6,592 nt of DNA. Source: Bacteroidales bacterium. GTDB lineage: Bacteria > Bacteroidota > Bacteroidia > Bacteroidales > B18-G4. The position numbers were made by a program, and so were the translations under genes. How positions within the stretch are numbered: the stretch's first letter is position 1; every line of letters starts with the position of its first letter. The notes under the pieces were generated by a model. That model was not told where the DNA came from. It did not search any database and worked only from the letters and a program-made list of their open reading frames with translations. The stretch lies in contig JAGLYE010000085.1 of the NCBI GenBank assembly GCA_023132505.1, forward strand, positions 1-6,592, read 5' to 3'. This document shows, piece by piece, positions 1-5,352 of the stretch.

Positions 1-879
1 CTGTTTGAGGAGCAGATCCACCTTGAAAATCTCCAGGATTTTCAAGCTAAAGAGGACTATGCCAGCAGGCATGCAGAGATGGCAGGTTCTCCATATCCCG
101 ATTTGGATGAAGCCGGTCCGGAAGCCTTTCTGTCTAGCTTGAAGGAAGCCAGGGAAGCATTGAACATTCCCCTGTTTGCAAGCCTCAACTGTGTATATGA
201 TGAGACCTGGGAAGAATATGCAAAAAAGATTGAGGATATAGGTGTTGCCGGATTGGAACTGAATTTTTATTCCATACCCCGTACTTTTGATATTGATGGC
301 AGGTCAATCGTGACCGAGCAGCTGGACCTGTTAGAAAAAGTTAAAAAAGCTGTTAAAATACCGGTGGCAGTGAAACTGAGTCCGTATTATACCAATCCAT
401 TGTACGTAATTGCTGAGATGGATAAGAAGGGGGTTGATGCATTTGTACTTTTCAACCGTTTATTCCAGCCGGAGATCGACATCGACATGGAAGAACATTA
501 TTTTCCATATAATCTTTCAACTCAGAATGATAACAGGATCGCCTTGCGTTTTGCAGGCCTGCTTTACGGCGAGCTCAATGCTAAAGTTTGTGCCAATACG
601 GGTATTTTTACAGGTGAAGATGTGATATCTATGATCCTTGCCGGTGCAGATGCCGTACAGATTGTCAGCACGATCTACAAAAACGGGATCGGGCAGATCA
701 GCACTATCCTGAATGAGATGGAAACCTGGATGAAGAAGAAAAATTATAAAACACCGGATGAATTCAGAGGTAAGCTTTCCAATAAAACACTGAAGGACCC
801 ATTTACCTACAAGCGTGCCCAATATGTCGATATCCTGATGAGGTCTGAGGAAATCTTTAAAAAATATCCTCTAATTTAA
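1..879 (+). CDS. Dihydroorotate dehydrogenase-like FMN protein, 5' end cut by the window
   Basis: The frame is open from base 1, so the 5' end lies outside the window. 292 residues are visible, and family members of about 330 residues suggest some 40-50 are missing. The first visible residues (LFEEQI) match the segment that follows the first FMN-contacting strands in this family, so the ATG at 79 is internal. Visible landmarks are the strand GLELNFYSIP (nt 250-279), VAVKLSP with the lysine expected near FMN (nt 361-381), and a C-terminal segment with ANTGIFTGED and AGADAVQIVS (nt 592-669) that forms the usual FMN-phosphate site of a TIM barrel. True class 1 enzymes have NxSCPN with a catalytic Cys at the strand where this protein has NFYSIP. 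That places it in the DHOD-like branch rather than as a proven pyrimidine-pathway enzyme. The substrate is unknown. It converges on iorB, and its promoter and operon are outside the window. Confidence 0.9.
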   Translation: MFEEQIHLENLQDFQAKEDYASRHAEMAGSPYPDLDEAGPEAFLSSLKEAREALNIPLFASLNCVYDETWEEYAKKIEDIGVAGLELNFYSIPRTFDIDGRSIVTEQLDLLEKVKKAVKIPVAVKLSPYYTNPLYVIAEMDKKGVDAFVLFNRLFQPEIDIDMEEHYFPYNLSTQNDNRIALRFAGLLYGELNAKVCANTGIFTGEDVISMILAGADAVQIVSTIYKNGIGQISTILNEMETWMKKKNYKTPDEFRGKLSNKTLKDPFTYKRAQYVDILMRSEEIFKKYPLI

Positions 880-884
880 TACCG

Positions 885-904
885 GATATCGAATATCGTT
901 TTTT
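885..904 (+). terminator. Weak candidate rho-independent terminator after the DHOD-like gene
   Basis: Five bases after the stop codon, GATAT (885-889) and ATATC (893-897) can pair around a 3-nt loop, followed by G and six T residues (899-904). Position and T-tract fit an intrinsic terminator. The stem is only 5 bp and A/T-rich, so efficiency is doubtful. Confidence 0.35.
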
Positions 905-943
905 CGCAATTCTCAGTTCGAAAATCAATTCATCACTCGGCAC

Positions 944-1534
944 TCAGCCAGTGCCAATAGCACTGACTGCAAAGTCATACCCTGCTTTCAAAGCATCAAT
1001 ATTGAGCTTCACTATTTCTTCACCTTTTCGTCCGAAGATCGTCCTGACGGCATCATGGAAGATTTGTGTTTCCATACCGATAAATGGCAGTGCTGCACCG
1101 AGGATCACCATGTTAGCTGCTCTTTTGTTTCCCAGGTCTTTCGCAATTTCATCGGCATCAATAATGATATGTTGCGGCAATGACCTGATCTCCTTTATGA
1201 TGTCGTCAAGCTCCGGGTAATTTTTTATGTTCACATGGGGTGTGCTGTTGGTGATCAGCCAGCCATTTTCAGCAAGCATGGAAACATAACGTAAACTTTC
1301 CATTGGTTCCACTGCAATGATCATATCTGCCTGTCCTCCCGGGATTAAATCTGATGCTACGGGTTTGTCAGACAGGCGCAGGTTTGAATGAACATCCCCG
1401 CCCCGCTGACTCATGCCATGTACTTCAGCCTGCTTTAGATAAAGGCCTTTTCCCAGGGCTGCAGTTCCGATAATGGCAGCAATCGACAAGATACCCTGTC
1501 CTCCTACACCTGCTAAAATGATATCCTTCTTCAT
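944..1534 (-). CDS. iorB: Indolepyruvate:ferredoxin oxidoreductase, beta subunit
   Basis: This is the small subunit (196 residues, the usual length) of the enzyme that oxidatively decarboxylates indolepyruvate and related aryl-pyruvates to aryl-acetyl-CoA with ferredoxin as electron acceptor. It belongs to the pyruvate/ketoisovalerate oxidoreductase gamma-type fold. The N-terminus reads MKKDIILAGVGGQG, with the glycine-rich GVGGQG loop at residues 9-14. It is followed by the family signature EVHGMSQRGG at 37-46. I chose the ATG at 1534-1532. An in-frame ATG further upstream would overlap iorA by about 50 bases and adds a 19-residue leader that the family lacks. The gene starts 4 nt after the iorA stop codon, so the two are almost surely co-transcribed and translationally coupled. 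The stop codon at 946-944 lies inside a small inverted repeat (939-955). The likely cell location is the cytoplasm. Confidence 0.94.
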   Translation of the reverse strand: MKKDIILAGVGGQGILSIAAIIGTAALGKGLYLKQAEVHGMSQRGGDVHSNLRLSDKPVASDLIPGGQADMIIAVEPMESLRYVSMLAENGWLITNSTPHVNIKNYPELDDIIKEIRSLPQHIIIDADEIAKDLGNKRAANMVILGAALPFIGMETQIFHDAVRTIFGRKGEEIVKLNIDALKAGYDFAVSAIGTG

Positions 1535-1538
1535 AACT

Positions 1539-3158
1539 TTATTGAGTTGCCGATTTAACTTTATACTTTTCAGCCCTGATCCTGGCGGCAAGGGTCTGTA
1601 TGCATTCCCTGCGTGGTATGACCACGGAAACTCCGTTATATTCGAGTTCTTTCTTGATCACGGCCATGTTTTCATCATGGTGTTTCTGTATCGGGTTCAA
1701 TACGTGAATATGTTTTTCTTCTACTCCCAGCCCGGTACAAATGTCTTCTATCTTTCCGTGGGCATTGGAATTCTGTCCGCCGGTCATGGCGGTGGTTTCA
1801 TTGTCGAGGATCATCACCGTAATAGGGCTTTTGCTGATCACAGCATCCAGGAGTCCTGTCATGCCTGAGTGGGTAAATGTAGAATCTCCGATAACTGCAA
1901 CAGCTGGGACCAGGCCCGTATCGGCAGCTCCTTTAGCCATTGTGATTGACGCACCCATGTCGACACATGTGTCAATGGCTGTGAAGGGCTCCAGGGCACC
2001 CAGTGTGTAACATCCAATGTCGGAAAACACTCTTCCTTTGGCATATTTTTCAAGCGCTTCCGTCAGGGCATTATAAGAATAGATATGTGGACAACCCTTG
2101 CAAAGGGAAGGAGGCCTGCCTACAACATTGCCGGAGGGTTCCCTTCCTTCAAAGAATGATATGCCGAATGCTTTTGCTACGATGCCGGGGTTCAATTCTC
2201 CATCCCTCGGTATGGTGCCGTCAAGGCGGCCATGAATGGTTTTGCCATTGTTCATAAATCCTCTCAGAGATTCTTCTACAAGAGGGTAGCCTTCCTCCAG
2301 GACCAGGACTTCATCACATTCTTTATAAATCTTCTCAATAAGTTTCCTGGGTAGTGGATATTGCCCGATCTTCAGGACGGGATGCGGAACTTTTTGTTCC
2401 GGGAAGTTTTCAATCAGGTAATTGTAAGCGATCCCGCAAGCGATAACACCTAATTTTTTGTCTTCGCTGTCAAAATATTTATTGAAAGCTGATTCTTCTG
2501 ATTCCCTGATGAAAGAATCCTGGGTTCCCAGGAGCATTTTATATCTGCGACGTGCATTTCCAGGAAGAAGGATGAACTGATTCGATGTTTTGGGCAATCT
2601 CAGTTTATTCTGAGGACGTGTTTCACTACGTACAACGCCGGCGCGTGAATGTGCCAGGCGTGTGGTGATGCGCATCAGCACAGGAATTTCATATTTCTCA
2701 GAAAACTCGTAGGCGTAATGCACCATGTCATAAGCTTCTTGCTGGTTTGATGGTTCAAGGATAGGTATCATAGCGAAATTGCCGAAGAACCTTGAATCTT
2801 GTTCATTCTGAGAAGAATGCATTGAGGGGTCGTCGGCAGAAACTACCAGTAAACCACCGTTTGCACCTGTGATCGCGGAGTTGATGAAAGCATCGGCAGC
2901 TACATTTAGTCCAACATGTTTCATACATGTCATTCCCCTTTTTCCAATATAAGAAACACCCATGGCTGCTTCCATGGCCGTTTTCTCATTGGATGTCCAG
3001 CTGGCAATAATCTTGCCTTCTTTTACTTCTTTCGACCGTAGAACATATTCTGTGATCTCCGTGGAGGGTGTGCCGGGATATGCAAATAATCCTGACAAAC
3101 CTGCATCGATCGCAGCCTGTGCAATCGCCTCATCCCCAAGTAATGGTAACTTGCTCAT
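1539..3158 (-). CDS. iorA: Indolepyruvate:ferredoxin oxidoreductase, alpha subunit, without the C-terminal ferredoxin domain
   Basis: This is the large, thiamine-diphosphate-binding subunit (539 residues) of cytoplasmic indolepyruvate:ferredoxin oxidoreductase, used in aromatic amino-acid breakdown. The N-terminal pyrimidine-binding half carries LLGDEAIAQAAIDAG and YPGTPSTE (27-34), then the family-typical MHSSQNEQDSR. A cysteine motif CKGCPH sits at about 353-358. The C-terminal TPP/Mg2+ half has GDSTFTHSG from 424 and DNETTAMTGGQ from 452. The protein ends soon after RREC (516-519). Many archaeal IorA proteins continue with two 4Fe-4S motifs (CxxCxxCxxxC), and none is present here. iorB starts 4 nt after the stop, which leaves no room for a frameshifted remnant. 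I chose the ATG at 3158, which begins MSKLPLLGDEAIAQ. The longer in-frame start at 3230 lies upstream of the likely transcription start. A candidate -7 box lies at 3208-3201 and an operator-like palindrome at 3222-3240. Confidence 0.93.
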   Translation of the reverse strand: MSKLPLLGDEAIAQAAIDAGLSGLFAYPGTPSTEITEYVLRSKEVKEGKIIASWTSNEKTAMEAAMGVSYIGKRGMTCMKHVGLNVAADAFINSAITGANGGLLVVSADDPSMHSSQNEQDSRFFGNFAMIPILEPSNQQEAYDMVHYAYEFSEKYEIPVLMRITTRLAHSRAGVVRSETRPQNKLRLPKTSNQFILLPGNARRRYKMLLGTQDSFIRESEESAFNKYFDSEDKKLGVIACGIAYNYLIENFPEQKVPHPVLKIGQYPLPRKLIEKIYKECDEVLVLEEGYPLVEESLRGFMNNGKTIHGRLDGTIPRDGELNPGIVAKAFGISFFEGREPSGNVVGRPPSLCKGCPHIYSYNALTEALEKYAKGRVFSDIGCYTLGALEPFTAIDTCVDMGASITMAKGAADTGLVPAVAVIGDSTFTHSGMTGLLDAVISKSPITVMILDNETTAMTGGQNSNAHGKIEDICTGLGVEEKHIHVLNPIQKHHDENMAVIKKELEYNGVSVVIPRRECIQTLAARIRAEKYKVKSATQ

Positions 3159-3200
3159 ATAGGAAAATATTCTTGATAAATTAGGTGATTTGCTAAGATA

Positions 3201-3230
3201 CAAAGCTAAAGAATTCTCATGTATTAACAT
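3201..3230 (-). promoter_or_regulatory. Candidate promoter of iorAB (Bacteroidota type)
   Basis: On the - strand 3208-3201 reads TAGCTTTG, a full match to the Bacteroidota -7 consensus TAnnTTTG. Nineteen nt further upstream, 3230-3228 reads ATG where the consensus -33 is TTG, so the -33 element is imperfect. Transcription would start near 3195, leaving a leader of roughly 35 nt before the ATG at 3158. This supports the shorter iorA start. The -33 position overlaps the inverted repeat at 3222-3240. Confidence 0.5.
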
Positions 3231-3240
3231 GGTGTTAATA
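3222..3240. promoter_or_regulatory. Perfect 8-bp inverted repeat, candidate operator between iorA and acpH
   Basis: TATTAACA (3222-3229) and TGTTAATA (3233-3240) are perfect reverse complements around a 3-base centre TGG. The size, symmetry and spacing fit a site for a dimeric helix-turn-helix regulator. It overlaps the -33 position of the iorAB promoter and lies about 31 bp upstream of the -7 box for the divergent gene. It could therefore repress iorAB, activate the phosphodiesterase gene, or both. No regulator gene is in the window, and I do not recognise the motif as that of a known factor. A terminator is unlikely, because it lies upstream of both genes and lacks a T-tract. Confidence 0.5.
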
Positions 3241-3271
3241 ACTTCAATACTTAATTTATATTTATTATAAG

Positions 3272-3279
3272 TAATTTTG
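3272..3279 (+). promoter_or_regulatory. Candidate -7 promoter box for the ACP phosphodiesterase gene
   Basis: TAATTTTG at 3272-3279 matches TAnnTTTG exactly and ends 15 nt before the ATG at 3295. That would give a short leader of about 10 nt. No TTG is found 17-23 nt upstream, where the sequence is pure A/T-rich DNA, so the -33 half is not supported. No Shine-Dalgarno sequence is seen before the ATG. Confidence 0.45.
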
Positions 3280-3294
3280 GATTAACTCAAATCT

Positions 3295-3888
3295 ATGAAC
3301 ATTCTTGCCCACGCAATCCTATCAGGAGATGGTGATGAAATGCTTATTGGCAATTTCATTGCTGATGCTGTTAAAGGGAACCATTTAGAGCGGTTCAGCA
3401 AGGGGATCAAAAAGGGTATTTTGCTTCACCGGGAGATTGATACCTTTACAGATCATCATCCTGTATTTATCAGAAGCAAACACAGGATCAGCAAGAAATA
3501 TGGTAAGTTTTCAGGGGTGATCATCGATATTTATTATGATCATTTCCTTGCTGTGGACTGGGACATTTATTCGAAGGTTGAACTGTCGGAATTTGCTCTG
3601 CATGTTTATAATCTGATGCTGAGTAATTATGCTATTCTTCCGGCAAGGTCAAAGCGTGTCTTACCCTATATGGTAATCCATAACTGGTTGGTTGGCTATT
3701 CGCGATTTAGTGACCTTCAATGGGTTTTCAACGGCATGTCGCGCAGAAGCCGCAAGTACAATTCAGGTATGGAAAGGGCAGTTGAAAGCCTCAGAGAACA
3801 CTACTTGCCTTTCCATGATGACTTTAAAGAATTCTTCCCCGAAATGATTGCCCATGCAAAAAAGTTCAGGGAAGAATTAGGGGAATAA
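3295..3888 (+). CDS. acpH: Acyl-carrier-protein phosphodiesterase family (AcpH / DUF479)
   Basis: The family removes the 4'-phosphopantetheine group from holo-acyl carrier protein, giving apo-ACP. AcpH is a distant HD-type metal-dependent phosphodiesterase. The length (197 residues) matches the family. The N-terminus MNILAHAILSGDGDEMLIGNF resembles E. coli AcpH. Conserved stretches are GNFIAD (20-25, with Asp24), LHREIDTFTD (44-53, with His45, Asp49 and Asp53), and IDIYYDHFL (77-85, with Asp82 and His83). These polar residues are the expected metal and active-site positions. There is no signal peptide or membrane segment, so it should be cytoplasmic. It is transcribed alone, divergent from iorA and convergent with the next gene, so the context says nothing about its partner. 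The family assignment is firm. ACP as the substrate in this organism is inferred by homology. Confidence 0.88.
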   Translation: MNILAHAILSGDGDEMLIGNFIADAVKGNHLERFSKGIKKGILLHREIDTFTDHHPVFIRSKHRISKKYGKFSGVIIDIYYDHFLAVDWDIYSKVELSEFALHVYNLMLSNYAILPARSKRVLPYMVIHNWLVGYSRFSDLQWVFNGMSRRSRKYNSGMERAVESLREHYLPFHDDFKEFFPEMIAHAKKFREELGE

Positions 3889-3926
3889 GATTTCTTTCGC
3901 TCCCTTTAAGATGTAATATCAGAAGC

Positions 3927-4961
3927 TTATCTGATAATCAGTTTTTTGGTTAGCTGCTTTCCGCTGCTACAACTGACATTTGCAAAATATATACCTGACG
4001 GCAGTTTGCTGATGTCTATCTTTTCAGATATTAACCCTCTTGTCACCTGAGGCACTTCCTTGCTTAGCATGACCTGGCCAATCTGATTAACAATGGATAT
4101 TATTGTTTCATACTTTCCATTCGAAGTAAATTCTACAACGAGCTCTTCACTGGCCGGATTAGGGAAGACATTCAGCTTAGATAGCGGTCCGGAGTCAGCT
4201 TCAATGATCCCGGCTCCGGTTGTGGAATAAAAGCAACATGTATCCAATGAACCTGTGGAATTAGAAACCATAATATTAAACAAGGGTGTGGAGGATGAAG
4301 CTGAATACCATATATACTCGATCTTGCTGACTAACATAACCATCATAAAGGATCCTTGATGAAAGATTGAATCAATCTCTTCATTTGCCGTAGTGGTCCT
4401 TAAAACATTATTATAGGTTCCTGTTGGCAGAATGAGGGTTCCATATGAGTCGGCAGTGGCAACACTGATGGCACTTACCCTGACTTCGATGTTAGCCATC
4501 TCCACCGTAATAACACCCTTGTAAGTATCGGTAAATACATCGGTGTACGTAAAAGGGTATTCCATGAATTTCCTGCTGTCAGTGTATTTAGTAAGGCTGG
4601 CGTTTTGAACCACAAGCATTTGCATGCCAAGATAATAAAATCCTGTTTCATCAATCAGGCAATATGTAAAAATAGAATCATTCATGTTCAATGCAGTGTT
4701 AGCCGTTGGAAATTCATTTCCAGCCGGTGCATCGGAGGGGTCGATGACTGTTATCTGCCCGGCAGTCAGATTGTTCAATTGGGAGAAATCCCAACTTACA
4801 TCAGCTCCGATTGGCAAATGCGACAGACCCTGAGGTGATACAAGCTGTATCTGGGATATATCACCAATTGTAGGGGCATTTTCAGGGTATTGCAATGTGG
4901 GCTGGGCCAGGATCACACCTGAAATTAATAAACAGCTTAAAAAAAGATAAAGATTTTTCAT
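3927..4961 (-). CDS. Secreted protein of unknown function with a type IX secretion sorting domain
   Basis: 344 residues. An N-terminal Sec signal peptide is clear: MKN, then a hydrophobic stretch ending GVILA, with likely cleavage before QPTL (after about residue 19). No lipobox is seen at that site. The middle (about 20-255) is rich in beta-prone Ser/Thr/Asn/Tyr residues and contains LPTGTYNNVLR. I link that motif to secreted Bacteroidota proteins, but it gives no function. The last 80 or so residues are a Por/type A sorting tail: LNVFPNPASEEL (263-274), SGIYFANV (322-329) and the basic end KKLIIR. The protein should cross the outer membrane through the T9SS and be anchored or released. The start at 4961 is preferred over an ATG at 4982. 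It gives a clean signal peptide, and the promoter at 4991-5020 would leave the upstream ATG almost no leader. The gene is monocistronic and ends 38 bp from acpH, tail to tail. Confidence 0.85.
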   Translation of the reverse strand: MKNLYLFLSCLLISGVILAQPTLQYPENAPTIGDISQIQLVSPQGLSHLPIGADVSWDFSQLNNLTAGQITVIDPSDAPAGNEFPTANTALNMNDSIFTYCLIDETGFYYLGMQMLVVQNASLTKYTDSRKFMEYPFTYTDVFTDTYKGVITVEMANIEVRVSAISVATADSYGTLILPTGTYNNVLRTTTANEEIDSIFHQGSFMMVMLVSKIEYIWYSASSSTPLFNIMVSNSTGSLDTCCFYSTTGAGIIEADSGPLSKLNVFPNPASEELVVEFTSNGKYETIISIVNQIGQVMLSKEVPQVTRGLISEKIDISKLPSGIYFANVSCSSGKQLTKKLIIR

Positions 4962-4990
4962 AATACCGGTTTTTAGATTCATATCAAAAC

Positions 4991-5020
4991 CAAATATAGT
5001 GAATATTTATGGTGAATCAA
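4991..5020 (-). promoter_or_regulatory. Strong Bacteroidota-type promoter for the T9SS cargo gene
   Basis: On the - strand TTG at 5020-5018 is followed after exactly 19 nt by TATATTTG at 4998-4991. Both halves match the Bacteroidota consensus TTG-N(about 19)-TAnnTTTG. The predicted transcription start near 4986 leaves a leader of about 25 nt to the ATG at 4961. It is the best promoter match in the window and decides the start of this gene. Confidence 0.7.
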
Positions 5021-5038
5021 AGAATTTTATTAGGTTTA

Positions 5039-5101
5039 GGGTGCAAGGGGAAGGGTGCAGGGTGCAGGGTACAGGGTGCAGGGGGAAGGATTCAGGGTTA
5101 G
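5039..5101. repeat. Tandem 7-bp repeat tract, unit GGGTGCA
   Basis: Nine heptamers run in unbroken register over 63 bp. Exact GGGTGCA units are at 5039, 5053, 5060 and 5074. GGGTACA is at 5067, and degenerate units (AGGGGAA, GGGGGAA, GGATTCA, GGGTTAG) are at 5046, 5081, 5088 and 5095. The strand is strongly G-rich and purine-biased, unlike the A/T-rich DNA around it. It is not in a gene. Variants mixed with perfect units suggest an older array that has drifted. Confidence 0.85.
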
Positions 5102-5118
5102 GGTACCCCGGTACCGGG
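5101..5118. repeat. Paired GGTACC palindromes at the end of the heptamer tract
   Basis: GGGTACCC (5101-5108) overlaps CCCGGTACCGGG (5107-5118). Both are perfect palindromes centred on GTAC. The 12-bp one is very G/C-rich for this DNA. It could be a protein-binding site or the core of a short hairpin, but no T-tract follows, so it is not a normal terminator. Confidence 0.55.
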
Positions 5119-5243
5119 ATGTAAAATCACAGAGATCTTTCTGGTTCTGCATATTAAATTGCCATCCTTTATCGTTATATGTGAGATTACAAGAATAGAA
5201 CAGGGCTAATGAGAAAATTATGGTTTCAAAGGTTGTAACAATT

Positions 5244-5275
5244 TTGAGTGTTCGGCGTCATATTAGTAGGTTTTG
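5244..5275 (+). promoter_or_regulatory. Tentative promoter for the sensor kinase gene
   Basis: TTG at 5244-5246 is followed after 20 nt by TAGGTTTTG (5267-5275), one base longer than TAnnTTTG. Transcription would start near 5281. The leader would be about 70 nt and would contain the right-hand repeat arm (5293-5309). The -7 match is imperfect and no better candidate lies nearer the ATG. Confidence 0.3.
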
Positions 5276-5352
5276 ATGACAGGTCCCAGTATCCTGCACC
5301 CTGCACCCTGAACCTGATTTATTACCCTGATTAACGATAAATCGATCTAACT

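Larger units (their letters stand above)
5052..5309. repeat. 17-bp inverted repeats bounding a 224-bp spacer
   Basis: The 17 bases at 5052-5068, spanning two heptamer units, recur as a perfect reverse complement at 5293-5309. A further degenerate unit follows (TGAACCT, 5309-5315). The spacer 5069-5292 holds the rest of the heptamer tract and the KpnI-like palindrome. Its remaining 170 bp or so (5119-5290) has no open frame, RNA gene or strong hairpin that I can see. The arrangement could be a decayed miniature inverted-repeat element or an intergenic repeat family. No target-site duplication is evident. Confidence 0.7.

Noticed and set aside
939..955. Inverted repeat GGCACT / AGTGCC with a 5-nt loop, over the iorB stop codon, as a terminator.
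   Set aside because: The 6-bp stem is real, but on the - strand it is followed by GAGTGATG and not by a T-tract. It may be a weak or bidirectional hairpin, but I cannot support a terminator.
1473..1868. 131-codon + strand open frame opposite iorA/iorB.
   Set aside because: It lies fully antisense to two well-supported genes, has no family resemblance, and reads as a shadow frame. The same holds for the other antisense frames at 517-822, 951-1220, 2962-3162, 4605-4838 and 5361-5654.
3159..3230. Extended iorA N-terminus starting at 3230 (24 extra residues).
   Set aside because: The extra residues do not resemble the family N-terminus and lie across the predicted promoter and part of the operator-like repeat.
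3917..3936. TATCAG / CTGATA inverted repeat between acpH and the T9SS gene as a shared terminator.
   Set aside because: The stem is only 6 bp with an 8-nt loop, is A/T-rich, overlaps the end of the - strand gene, and has no T-tract on either side.
5039..5101. Heptamer tract as a CRISPR array or replication-origin iteron set.
   Set aside because: The units are contiguous with no spacers, and there is no cas, rep or dnaA-type gene or DnaA-box cluster nearby.
5119..5290. Small RNA or short gene in the spacer before the kinase gene.
   Set aside because: No open frame with a credible start, no stable hairpin followed by a T-tract, and no tRNA-like structure was found.
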